This document shows positions 47,335-54,328 of a DNA stretch of 64,000 nt, one piece after another. A program made the position numbers and the translations under genes. The stretch is from Cohnella caldifontis. GTDB taxonomy: Bacteria > Bacillota > Bacilli > Paenibacillales > Paenibacillaceae. Each line of letters starts with the position of its first letter. Positions within the stretch are counted from its first letter, which is position 1. Location: assembly GCF_029360585.1 (NCBI RefSeq), contig NZ_JAQZSJ010000009.1, forward strand, positions 124,001 to 188,000, read 5' to 3'. Below the pieces are notes generated by a model. That model searched no databases. It saw only the letters and a program-made list of their open reading frames with translations, and was not told where the DNA came from.

Positions 47335-47505
47335 CGGCTGAACGAATTGATTCCCTCCAAGCCGCTCATGGTCTATTGCCAAGTCGATTATCGCGGCAAC
47401 GTGGCTACTCGAATCTTAAGACAGCATGGGTTTGACGCAGCTAACCTGATCGGCGGCTATAAATCCTTCGAGATCGCCTCCTTCCGCCCATCGGCATCGG
47501 AGTAA
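47335..47505 (+). pseudogene. C-terminal rhodanese remnant of CoA-disulfide reductase
   Basis: Open frame reads RLNELIPSKPLMVYCQVDYR then GNVATRILRQHGFDAANLIG and GGYKSF, ending at TAA 47503. This is the C-terminal rhodanese of fused CoA-disulfide reductases (V-Y-C-Q-V-G-x-R-G...N-L-x-GGY). The flavoprotein part is missing and the 5' edge joins the PAP2 fragment. It is consistent with a lost member of the sulfur island. Confidence 0.65.
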
Positions 47506-47565
47506 AAAGTGAGGCTGATGCAGAAAGAACCCTGCATGACAGAGTTCTTTCTGCATATTGACGTA

Positions 47566-47949
47566 TTATTTGCTTTTATCGACGCAAGCAATGAGTTTCT
47601 CGATATCCCTTGCAATCGCCATGAGATTGTCGTTTTCCACCAGGCCGGTCAGGGCCGTAGGTTTTGGGAGGCCAATCCGGGTTTTCCCCTTCTCCTCATA
47701 AACCGCGATCTTGCAAGGAAGGAAATAGCCGACTAAGGAATTTTCAGATAACACGCGTTTGGCTTCGACGGGGTTGCAGACCTCCAGGATGTGAAAAGTT
47801 TGGTTGAAATCCACTCCCTTCTCCTGAAGTTTAGCCTTCATATCCAACTGCCAAAGCACGCCGAACTTTTCTTCCTTTAGGGCTTCCGTCAATTTCTCAA
47901 TGGCTTGTTCCGGCGTTTTCTCCGTTTCAACCGTGCAATGAAATGTCAT
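47566..47949 (-). CDS. DUF302 family protein
   Basis: 127 residues. Typical DUF302 pattern: TFHCTVETEKTPEQAIEKL at the N-terminus, FGVLWQLDMKAKLQEKGVDF, FHILEVCNPVEAKRVL and VGYFLPCKIAVYEEKGKTRI. The cytoplasmic domain is of unknown function, commonly found with rhodanese, TusA and persulfide-detoxification genes, as here. Two Cys (CNP, PCK) may be reactive. ATG 47949 has GGGAGG 8 bases upstream. It follows the damaged methyltransferase gene by 17 bases. Confidence 0.85.
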   Translation of the reverse strand: MTFHCTVETEKTPEQAIEKLTEALKEEKFGVLWQLDMKAKLQEKGVDFNQTFHILEVCNPVEAKRVLSENSLVGYFLPCKIAVYEEKGKTRIGLPKPTALTGLVENDNLMAIARDIEKLIACVDKSK

Positions 47950-47966
47950 TTTAATGTCCTCCCTTG

Positions 47967-48509
47967 TCATGCTTTCCGGGCAATCACGGCATATTGGACA
48001 TCTGTCGGCCTAATGACCTCCATAATCGAAAATCCATGCCGCTCCATGGATTGTTTCAATGCATCCGCGCTGATGCGATGATGGAGAGGAGGCCCTTGGA
48101 GCGTCTCTTTCTTCTCCCATTCAAGACATAGACAAATACCGCCAGATTTCAGGACGCGTTACATTTCTGCAACGGCCCGATCGACGGTTTCTGCTTCATG
48201 GAGCACAAGGGATGCGAGCACCCGATCCACAGCTTCCTTTTCCAGCGGAATGTTCTCCAATTGTCCTTGAAGGGTCTGAATATGGTTCAGTTCTCGTTCT
48301 TCAGCCTTGCTGCGGATGATATCCAGCATTCGCGGTTCGATATCGAGTGCGAATACGATACCGCTCGTTCGCTCCGCAGCCGGAAGCGTAAAATAACCGG
48401 TGCCAGCCCCCAAGTCCAGAAGCGAAAAAGGATCACGTACATCGAGTTTATCAAGCAGCGGCTCCGGAGGACTGGCTGCTCTGCGTTCAGGACTCTCCAA
48501 TTTCGCCAT
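47967..48509 (-). pseudogene. SAM-dependent methyltransferase with in-frame stop codon
   Basis: The frame reads SLLDLGAGTGYFTLPAA (SAM-binding motif I), FALDIEPRMLDIIR (motif II acidic) and VDRVLASLVLHEAETVDRAV. TAA then falls where family members have E-M-K/R-R-V-L-K, and the same frame goes on: RVLKSGGICLCLEWEKKE to VIARKA and TGA at 47967. One base change therefore splits an otherwise intact ~180-residue UbiE-like methyltransferase. The first part alone (116 residues) lacks the C-terminal strands. It could also be a sequencing error. Confidence 0.75.
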
Positions 48510-48609
48510 ATGTTCAACCTTCGATCATGCAGGGTCTCTTCTCCTTAGCAGTTCCATCCGTACTCTCCAGATAATGATTACCAATACGATTAAGGATTAA
48601 CCCTCCCGT

Positions 48610-48999
48610 TCATCGCTTCGACACCGGGCCTGTCCAAGCACTGATACCACCACGCAAGTGAGCCAGCCGGGTAAAACCGTTCTTCATCAGAATCCGCGCT
48701 GCACTTTTGCTTCTCATGCCGCTTCGGCAATAGAGCAACAGATCCCGATCCTTGGGGATTTCGCCAAGCCGGCGATTCAACTGGGACAAAGGGATATTCT
48801 TCGCCCCTTGGATATGTCCTCCCTTGAACTCTCCCGGTTCGCGAACGTCAATAAGAACCGTTTGCTTGGACCCCTCAAGCTCTTGTTTGAAATTTGCCGC
48901 ACTAAGCGTCTTTAGCCCTTTCGTCGGACCGAATCGGAAATAAAAGAATACGAGTACCAGAAAGACGAGAATGATATTTACCCAAATGTCACTGTTCAA
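48610..48999 (-). CDS. Membrane-anchored rhodanese
   Basis: 129 residues. One N-terminal membrane helix (IWVNIILVFLVLVFFYF), then a single rhodanese domain with VLIDVREPGEFKGGHIQGAK and active loop C-R-S-G-M-R-S, ending LRGGISAW. It should carry persulfide on the loop Cys, positioned at the inner membrane surface. TTG 48999 has AAGGAGG ~10 bases upstream. It lies in a run of three rhodanese-like genes downstream of the CstR-like gene. Confidence 0.85.
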   Translation of the reverse strand: MNSDIWVNIILVFLVLVFFYFRFGPTKGLKTLSAANFKQELEGSKQTVLIDVREPGEFKGGHIQGAKNIPLSQLNRRLGEIPKDRDLLLYCRSGMRSKSAARILMKNGFTRLAHLRGGISAWTGPVSKR

Positions 49000-49027
49000 C
49001 TAAAAAGGCCTCCTTTCGCCTTGGCTT

Positions 49028-49387
49028 TTATGCGCATCCTTTGCCTTCTCCGGTATATAACTTCCGGAAGCCGCGTCGTCTTAGGATTCGCGCGGCGGAT
49101 CTTCGCTCGTAATCGCCATCCGCGATGATGAGAACGGAATCCTCCGGCGACAACTCCTTCTTCCAAAGCACCGGTAGACGGCCTAAAGATATGTTAATGG
49201 AGCCATTCACGTGGCATGCTTCATAGTCCATGGCATCGCGAACGTCCAACAGTTTCATTTCAGAATTCCGGTCGATGGCTTCTTTCCATGATTGGGGATC
49301 CACCCAATTCAGCCCTTTGGCCGGCCAAATTCGGCGGAGTCCCCATGAAGCCAGAACAAGAACGACCAGAGCAAACACGATCGCCAA
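49028..49387 (-). CDS. Membrane-anchored rhodanese-like protein lacking the catalytic Cys
   Basis: 119 residues. N-terminal membrane helix (MAIVFALVVLVLASWGL), then a rhodanese fold: KLLDVRDAMDYEACHVNGSI, PEDSVLIIADGDYERRSAARIL, FRKLYTG. The active-loop position holds ADGDYERRS in place of C-x5-R, so sulfur transfer at the usual site is lost. Such inactive domains often serve as scaffolds or sensors. The C-terminus does contain one Cys (GKGCA). TTG 49387 has GGAGGAGG just upstream. It ends 28 bases before the active anchored rhodanese, so the two may form a pair. Confidence 0.75.
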   Translation of the reverse strand: MAIVFALVVLVLASWGLRRIWPAKGLNWVDPQSWKEAIDRNSEMKLLDVRDAMDYEACHVNGSINISLGRLPVLWKKELSPEDSVLIIADGDYERRSAARILRRRGFRKLYTGEGKGCA

Positions 49388-49408
49388 CGTTCCTCCTCCT
49401 TTATTCGT

Positions 49409-49650
49409 TTAATCCCGAACCAGTTCGTCTGTCCAATTATTGAGTCCGCCCGTCATGTTAACGACGTTGTATCCTTGTTCGCTGAGCAGTTCGCATGCGA
49501 GCCCGCTCCGGTTGCCGCTTCTGCAAATGACGATGGTTTCGCGCTTGGGGTCCAGTTCATTGCGACGTTCGCCCAGTTGACCGAGGGGAATATGTTTGGC
49601 TCCGGCCACGTGTCCTTCCGCCCATTCCGCCGGTTCGCGTACATCCTGCG
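49409..49650 (-). pseudogene. Rhodanese gene missing its 5' end
   Basis: The open frame reads ADKTQDVREPAEWAEGHVAG then AKHIPLGQLGERR and active loop C-R-S-G-N-R-S, ending GGLNNWTDELVRD. The normal first strand and start are missing. Immediately upstream the frame runs into TAA within the 3' end of the CstR-like gene, so a deletion has joined the two. A GTG at the codon for V in GHVAG could start a shorter product, but it would lack half the fold. Confidence 0.65.
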
Positions 49651-49652
49651 TT

Positions 49653-49919
49653 TTATCGGCTCTTTACCAGAAGCTCCACAGCTTCTTTAACCATCTTTCC
49701 CGTATCGTTACCGGCGGCCTGTTCCGCCAGAATGCATTGCTGCAGATTCTCCGCAACGATCTGAGCGATAGCCTTGTCCGATGCGTTGCGAACAGCGGAC
49801 AACTGTGCAACGACTTCTTTGCAGCTCTTCCCTTCCTCCATCAGACGCAGCACCCCGCGAACTTGTCCTTCGATTCTGCGCAGCCGGGTTTTGATTTCGT
49901 CCGTGTATTCGTAGTTCAT
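49653..49919 (-). CDS. cstR: CsoR/CstR-family repressor, CstR-like (persulfide-sensing type)
   Basis: 88 residues, all-helical CsoR family: IKTRLRRIEGQVRGVLRLME, then C33 (GKSCKEV), RNASDKA, and C62 (LQQCI). Copper-sensing CsoR has His four residues before the second Cys; here it is Asn58, giving a Cys/Asn/Cys pattern as in CstR persulfide sensors. CstR forms di- to tetrasulfide cross-links with reactive sulfur and leaves its operator. ATG 49919 has AAGGAG 9 bases upstream. Its own promoter and two others in the island carry the same palindrome, as expected for autoregulated control of the whole set. Confidence 0.82.
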   Translation of the reverse strand: MNYEYTDEIKTRLRRIEGQVRGVLRLMEEGKSCKEVVAQLSAVRNASDKAIAQIVAENLQQCILAEQAAGNDTGKMVKEAVELLVKSR

Positions 49920-49933
49920 GTTCAACATCTCCT

Positions 49934-49956
49934 TATACGTGTATGGGTATATTATA
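49934..49956 (-). promoter_or_regulatory. Candidate CstR operator 1 overlapping a -10 box
   Basis: TATACGTGTATGGGTATA at 49934-49951 has the arms TATAC / GGTATA-like of the other two sites. On the minus strand it directly follows TATAAT (complement of 49951-49956). It lies 15 bases before the cstR-like start, so it would give autoregulation. Confidence 0.6.
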
Positions 49957-49988
49957 AAGAAAAAAATAGTAAGATCATACACGCTTGT

Positions 49989-50465
49989 TCAAATGAATAA
50001 GTTTACTTTTCCGTTCGCGGCGTCACCCAGATATGCGGCTACTCCTGCATACTCCAGACCATCGATCAATTCTTCCTGTTTCAGACCGAGCAAGTCCATC
50101 GTCATCGTACAGGCGACTAACTTCACGCCTTGTTCTTGAGCCAGTTCAATCAGCTCGGGCAACGACAATGCTTTGTGCTTTTTCATCACATAATTGATCA
50201 TCTGGGGTCCCAGGCCGCCGAAGTTCATTTTCGACAAGCCCAACTTCTTCGCGCCTCGCGGCATCATCCATCCGAAAGCTTTTTCAAGCAAGCCTTTGTT
50301 CGTTTTGATCGGTTCGTCGCGGCGAAGCGCGTTTAATCCCCAGAACGTGAAGAAGATCGTCACTTCGTGATCATACGCCGCAGCTCCGTTCGCAATGATG
50401 AATGCCGCAATGGCTTTATCCAAATCGCCGCTGAAAAGCACGATTGTTGTTTTATTTTTTGCCAT
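49989..50465 (-). CDS. DsrE/DsrF-like family protein (sulfur carrier/handling)
   Basis: 158 residues. DsrE-like alpha/beta fold: TTIVLFSGDLDKAIAAFIIA, VTIFFTFWGLNALRRDEP, a central insertion rich in Lys and Met, and VKLVACTMTMDLLG with the conserved Cys. DsrE-type proteins take or pass sulfane sulfur with TusA and rhodaneses. ATG 50465 is preferred because GTG 50477 has no usable spacing from AAGGTAGG. The gene is monocistronic between two promoters carrying the TATACC palindrome. Confidence 0.82.
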   Translation of the reverse strand: MAKNKTTIVLFSGDLDKAIAAFIIANGAAAYDHEVTIFFTFWGLNALRRDEPIKTNKGLLEKAFGWMMPRGAKKLGLSKMNFGGLGPQMINYVMKKHKALSLPELIELAQEQGVKLVACTMTMDLLGLKQEELIDGLEYAGVAAYLGDAANGKVNLFI

Positions 50466-50503
50466 TTCCAACGTCACCTACCTTCTCTCTCATGAATTTT
50501 ACT

Positions 50504-50547
50504 TATACCCCTATAGGTATAATAAAGGTCAATAAAAAAGATTGCAA
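50504..50547 (-). promoter_or_regulatory. Promoter with candidate CstR operator 2
   Basis: Minus-strand -35 TTGCAA (50542-50547), 17-base spacer, -10 TATTAT (50519-50524). The palindrome TATACCCCTATAGGTATA (50504-50521) overlaps the -10 and transcription start. Repressor bound here would block the dsrE-like gene. Confidence 0.7.
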
Positions 50548-50588
50548 CCCTTTTGCCGCGGCAAATATTTGCAGATACGATTTATCAT

Positions 50589-51380
50589 TCACAAAATCGA
50601 CGACCACACTTTAATGGCCGTGAGTGCGATCAGGACGACCAAACCATATCGAAGCACCTTCACGTTGATTTTCGAACTGACCATCGTGCCAATCGGTGCT
50701 CCGATCAAACTGCCGGTGACGGTATATACCGTCGCCAACAGAGGGATATCGCCGCCCATGATTTTCCCGATGACGCCTCCGATGGCCGAAATGAAAACGA
50801 TCGCGAGCGAGGACGCAATCGTTGTGCGCGTGGGAATTTTGAGAACGGTGAGCATAATGGGAATTAAGATAAACGCGCCGCCGGCCCCCACGATTCCGGA
50901 AACGATACCTACTACAAATGCCGCAGTAATGGCGATGATTTTGTTGAAACGGAGGTCGTCCGTTTCCTGTTGTTTCCCCCGGTTGGGAACGAGCATCAGC
51001 ACGACGGCCAGTACCGCAAGGATGCCGTAAATCAGGTTGATGACATCCCCGTTCAACAAACCCGAAACAAAGCCGCCGACCAGGCTGCCGGCAAGAATGC
51101 TGCTCCCCATGTAAAGGACTAGCTGTTTATTGACAACGCCCGTTGCTCCCTTTTTGCTTTTTTTCCGGAACGCGATAACACCCGCAAGAGAAGCGAAAAA
51201 GACTTGGAACATGCTGATGGAGGAAACTTCGTGGGCGGTAAAGTGTGCCGCACCGAAAAGGGATGGAATATACAGTAGGAGGGGATAATTAATAATCGCG
51301 CCGCCAATACCGAGCAGCCCAGAAAAGAAAGAGCCGACCAGACCGATGAGCACTATGACAATGAGCAGTAAGAAATCCAT
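50589..51380 (-). CDS. TauE/SafE-family sulfite/sulfur-anion exporter
   Basis: 263 residues, eight membrane helices in two repeats. Each repeat has the family G-x-GGA motif (SGLLGIGGAIINYPLL and SGIVGAGGAFILIPIM). TauE proteins move sulfite, sulfonates or thiosulfate-like anions; in cst operons a TauE member probably exports products of persulfide oxidation. ATG 51380 has GGAGGATGTC directly upstream. It reads away from the small zinc-ribbon gene at 51481, and no TATACC palindrome is visible in its leader. Confidence 0.88.
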   Translation of the reverse strand: MDFLLLIVIVLIGLVGSFFSGLLGIGGAIINYPLLLYIPSLFGAAHFTAHEVSSISMFQVFFASLAGVIAFRKKSKKGATGVVNKQLVLYMGSSILAGSLVGGFVSGLLNGDVINLIYGILAVLAVVLMLVPNRGKQQETDDLRFNKIIAITAAFVVGIVSGIVGAGGAFILIPIMLTVLKIPTRTTIASSLAIVFISAIGGVIGKIMGGDIPLLATVYTVTGSLIGAPIGTMVSSKINVKVLRYGLVVLIALTAIKVWSSIL

Positions 51381-51414
51381 GACATCCTCCTGTCGTAAAG
51401 TTTTCTATAAGGCG

Positions 51415-51442
51415 TGACCTCAAGGTGAATACAGGTTATAAT
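51415..51442 (+). promoter_or_regulatory. Candidate promoter of the zinc-ribbon gene
   Basis: TGACCT (51415-51420), a 16-base spacer and TATAAT (51437-51442) precede the plus-strand small gene at 51481 by about 40 bases. Confidence 0.45.
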
Positions 51443-51480
51443 TAAGTCCAAGTAAACTCATAAGAAATAAGGTGATCCAA

Positions 51481-51651
51481 TTGCTTCAACAATTAAAAAG
51501 CCTATTCGAAGATAAATGCCCGGTGTGCAATCAAAAGTTGAAAGCGAAAAACGACATGGCAAGCAGCACGAAAACTTGCCCCCAAGGGCATTATACCGAA
51601 GAAAGTTACTGTTCCCTTGGCGTCACTATCGTATATGACGAGGCGAAATAA
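51481..51651 (+). CDS. 56-residue zinc-ribbon-like small protein
   Basis: Reads MLQQLKSLFEDKCPVCNQKL, then KTCPQGHYTEESYCS, then TIVYDEAK. The C-x-x-C...C-x4-H / Cys-rich arrangement looks like a small zinc ribbon. TTG 51481 has AAGGTGATC upstream. It runs against the island's genes on the opposite strand, and its 3' end overlaps the 3' end of the tusA gene by 26 bases around a shared terminator. Function unknown; its position suggests a part in sulfur or metal handling. Confidence 0.65.
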   Translation: MLQQLKSLFEDKCPVCNQKLKAKNDMASSTKTCPQGHYTEESYCSLGVTIVYDEAK

Positions 51652-51907
51652 GCGGGCCCTTCCGGGTCCCGCTTATTTTATATACTTTGCGAACGTAAAA
51701 TTTATAAACGCCGTCTTCTTCTACGTGCTGAATGAGTTCGTGGTTCGTCTGTTTGACCCACGCCTGAAAATCTTTGACGGAGCCTTTGTCCGTAGACAGA
51801 ACTTCCATGACTTGACCCGTCTGCAGGCTATCCAACGCTTTCTTTGCCTTGACGATCGGCATCGGGCAAGCCATACCTTTCGTATCGACCGTGATATCTG
51901 TATTCAT
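51626..51907 (-). CDS. tusA: TusA-family sulfur carrier
   Basis: 93 residues. TusA core VDTKGMACPMPIVKAKKALD with the persulfide-carrying Cys in C-P-x-P, then VMEVLSTDKGSVKDFQAWV and VYKFYVRK. A tail of ~18 residues (YKISGTRKGPLISPRHIR) is encoded by the terminator hairpin, so the normal stop seems to have been lost. ATG 51907 gives an 8-base spacing from AAGGA; ATG 51913 would be too close. Last gene of the operon fusion-dsrE-MBL-tusA. Confidence 0.85.
   Translation of the reverse strand: MNTDITVDTKGMACPMPIVKAKKALDSLQTGQVMEVLSTDKGSVKDFQAWVKQTNHELIQHVEEDGVYKFYVRKVYKISGTRKGPLISPRHIR
51646..51680. terminator. Bidirectional terminator between zinc-ribbon and tusA genes
   Basis: AAATAAGCGGG and CCCGCTTATTT pair perfectly, and the inner CCC/GGG extends the stem. 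A/T runs on both sides allow termination in both directions. The tusA-like frame reads through this hairpin before it stops. Confidence 0.8.
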
Positions 51908-51922
51908 ATTCATGTTCCTTCT

Positions 51923-53071
51923 TTATTTATCATGCACCGCGCAGCGGTTCGGACCGATTTCCATCTCGCGCTGCTCGTCTTCGTTCGGTGTAATCTTACC
52001 CATGTTCGTTTGGCGAATCTCCTGATAGGCGTTCGGTTGAGGCGGAAGATTCACGGTTACCGTCCGCCGAAACGTCTCCTCATCCTGAATGTTCAAGCCC
52101 GGATTGTCGCGGTACAGATCCGACAAACGGGCCATGACGCGGCCACCTTCTCCCAGCTCCGTCACTTTGCCGAAGTGTGCCGGCAGTACGATCAAATCCT
52201 GAGCCAAGCCTTTGTAACGGTTATACAAGGTGTTGCGAAGATCGCCAACCCAGTCCTCTGCTTTGCCAGCCAAGTCCGGGCGGCCGATCGATTCGATGAA
52301 CAGGATATCGCCCGTAAGCAGATATTCATCATCTACGATAAACGACGTGCTGCCGACGGTGTGACCCGGCGAGTAAATAGGTTGAATTTTGATCTTCGTA
52401 TTGCCAACCGTGATGTCACGGCCTTCTTCCAGTTTCTCATATGGGAACGTTACTTCTGTCGCGTCCTTGGGCGGCAGCCAGTACGTTGCGCCTGTTTGCT
52501 CCGCCAATTTGCGCCCGCCGGAAATGTGGTCCGCGTGCAGGTGCGTGTCCAGCGTGTGTTTAATGGTTGCTCCCTGTTCCCTGGCGAAGCGTTCGAATAC
52601 GTCAGTCATCCGGAACGTATCGATCACAGCCGCTTCACCGCTGGAAATCACCATGTAGGAGAGGCAGCCTTTGCCGATCCGCACGAATTGGTACAGGGAG
52701 CCGCCGTCTTTCAAATCCCCGATTTTTACCGGCTCCAGATGCTCGCTCCAGGATTTCATGCCGCCTTCCAGATAAGAGACGTTCGTTCTTCCAGCCTCGA
52801 CCAATTGTTCCGCCACGAATTTGGACGAGCCTTCCTTGGCGCATACCACCAGCAAGCGTTTGTCGCTTGGGATTTGTTCTAACGCTTGATCCACGCTGTC
52901 AAGCAAGTCGAAATACGGAATGTTGATGATCTCGACGCTTTCCCCTTCGATTTTCCAATCGTCAAAATCGCTTTGGTTGCGCACATCAAGAATAAAGAGC
53001 TCTTCTTTGTTCAGGACGATTTTCGTCAGTTCTCCCGCTGCCATCGGGCGGAGTCCGCTTGCAGTAGTCAA
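51923..53071 (-). CDS. Rhodanese - metallo-beta-lactamase fusion, persulfide dioxygenase-like (CstB/ETHE1-type)
   Basis: 382 residues. Rhodanese at 1-115 ([18 protein letters not shown]; active loop [15 protein letters not shown]). The MBL domain spans ~125-345 with [26 protein letters not shown] and LPAHFGK. Those His/Asp residues are the mono-iron ligands of ETHE1-type persulfide dioxygenases, which oxidise low-molecular-weight persulfide to sulfite. CstB itself has the MBL first and rhodanese after; the order is reversed here. TTG 53071 has AGGGGG upstream. It should work with the DsrE, TusA and TusA-rhodanese partners encoded around it. Confidence 0.88.
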   Translation of the reverse strand: MTTASGLRPMAAGELTKIVLNKEELFILDVRNQSDFDDWKIEGESVEIINIPYFDLLDSVDQALEQIPSDKRLLVVCAKEGSSKFVAEQLVEAGRTNVSYLEGGMKSWSEHLEPVKIGDLKDGGSLYQFVRIGKGCLSYMVISSGEAAVIDTFRMTDVFERFAREQGATIKHTLDTHLHADHISGGRKLAEQTGATYWLPPKDATEVTFPYEKLEEGRDITVGNTKIKIQPIYSPGHTVGSTSFIVDDEYLLTGDILFIESIGRPDLAGKAEDWVGDLRNTLYNRYKGLAQDLIVLPAHFGKVTELGEGGRVMARLSDLYRDNPGLNIQDEETFRRTVTVNLPPQPNAYQEIRQTNMGKITPNEDEQREMEIGPNRCAVHDK

Positions 53072-53093
53072 TGTTGTTTCCCCCTTTGATGAA

Positions 53094-53489
53094 TTAGAAC
53101 GTCAGGGTCACGTTTGCGTCCTTCGCGAAATCCAGGAACGTGACGGCTCCACCGACTTCGATTCCTTCAATAAAATCCTCTTTCTTCAGGTTCATGACGT
53201 CCATCGTCATTTGGCAGGCGATGATTTTCACGCCCATTTCCTGCGCCATGTTCACCAGTTCCGGAATGGAGGGAATGTTGGCGTTCTTGAAGCCTTCCGC
53301 GAAATGCTCTTTGCCCGCGGGCAGCGGAAGCTGGTGATGCGCCTGCTTGTGGATCAGGTTCAGTCCTTCGAAGGTGAAGAAGATCGCCACCTCGGCATCC
53401 GTTGCCGCAGATGCGGTCGCGATGTTGAAGACCTTATAGGCATCGAACAGTCCGCCGTTGCTAGCGATAATCGCTACTTTCGTGCTCAT
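53094..53489 (-). CDS. DsrE/DsrF-like family protein
   Basis: 131 residues. [56 protein letters not shown] with the conserved Cys in [10 protein letters not shown] shorter paralog of the DsrE-like protein at 49989, lacking its central insertion. Expected to exchange sulfane sulfur with TusA and rhodanese partners. ATG 53489 has AAGGAGG 9 bases upstream. Second gene of the four-gene operon. Confidence 0.86.
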   Translation of the reverse strand: MSTKVAIIASNGGLFDAYKVFNIATASAATDAEVAIFFTFEGLNLIHKQAHHQLPLPAGKEHFAEGFKNANIPSIPELVNMAQEMGVKIIACQMTMDVMNLKKEDFIEGIEVGGAVTFLDFAKDANVTLTF

Positions 53490-53514
53490 TTGGAATGACC
53501 TCCTTGGTCGATGA

Positions 53515-54096
53515 TTAGATTTGAAAGTCCTTTTCCGTCGGGCCGGACCACCCGTACATGCCAGGCTTCACGTTCTTCACGTTCTTGAAGCCTTTCTCGG
53601 CCAGCAATTGGCAAGCAAGATCGCTGCGCGTTCCCGTACGGCATACTACGTGAATGTCATCATCCGGATTGAGCTCGCCGAGGCGCTCTTCCAGCTCCCC
53701 AAGCGGAATGGAGACGGCGCCGGGTATGCGGTTAAACGCGTATTCGGCAGGCTCGCGAACATCGAGCACGGTTACGTTGCCCAGCTTTTTCTCCAGCTCT
53801 TCATTGGTCACGGTGTGAGGATATTTTTTTTCTTCCTTGATCTCATCCGCGCTCGATTTACGGATGAAGTGCCTGAGCACGTTGCCATCCTGAATCGTAC
53901 CCAAATATTGATGGCCGGTATTCTTGGCCCAGCCTTGTATATCAGCCAGTGAACCTTTATCGGTTGCCTGAACCTCGATGACCTGCCCGGATTGCAGCTG
54001 ATCCATCGCTTTTTTGGTTTTGACGATAGGCATCGGACAGGCCAAACCTTTGCAATCAAGCGTCTGATCGGCTTTGATTTCTGGATGTGTAGTCAA
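53515..54096 (-). CDS. TusA-rhodanese fusion (CstA-like)
   Basis: 193 residues. TusA domain at ~10-80 (LDCKGLACPMPIVKTKKAMD; carrier Cys in C-P-M-P), a short linker, and rhodanese at ~95-190 (VTVLDVREPAEYAFNRIPGA; active loop C-R-T-G-T-R-S; GMYGWSG). This is the layout of CstA-type multidomain sulfurtransferases, which collect persulfide sulfur and hand it on between domains. TTG 54096 has AGGAGGG 7 bases upstream. First gene of the operon, under the promoter with the TATACC palindrome at 54182. Confidence 0.88.
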   Translation of the reverse strand: MTTHPEIKADQTLDCKGLACPMPIVKTKKAMDQLQSGQVIEVQATDKGSLADIQGWAKNTGHQYLGTIQDGNVLRHFIRKSSADEIKEEKKYPHTVTNEELEKKLGNVTVLDVREPAEYAFNRIPGAVSIPLGELEERLGELNPDDDIHVVCRTGTRSDLACQLLAEKGFKNVKNVKPGMYGWSGPTEKDFQI

Positions 54097-54181
54097 ATCG
54101 TAACCCTCCTAAATTGGTGTTTTTCCGGAGCTTACCTATCCTGTTCGAGTTTACCCAAATGATTTCAAAATCATCATTACG

Positions 54182-54226
54182 TATACCCCTATATGTATAA
54201 TAAATCGCGTAATGTATTGTTGTCAA
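54182..54226 (-). promoter_or_regulatory. Promoter with candidate CstR operator 3
   Basis: Minus-strand -35 TTGACA (54221-54226), 18-base spacer, -10 TATTAT (54197-54202). The palindrome TATACCCCTATATGTATA (54182-54199) overlaps the -10. It drives the TusA-rhodanese / DsrE / MBL / TusA operon. Confidence 0.7.
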
Positions 54227-54328
54227 CTTTGAATTAACCGGGAATCAAGAGATATAAGGATTATAGTTATGAAACCAATATAAAAACAAAAGCAGACTTT
54301 ACCAACCTGCATCAGAGTTAGCCATTTT

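Noticed and set aside
51617-52882. Plus-strand open frame of ~420 codons
   Set aside because: Antisense to tusA and the rhodanese-MBL fusion; no ribosome site and no family features.
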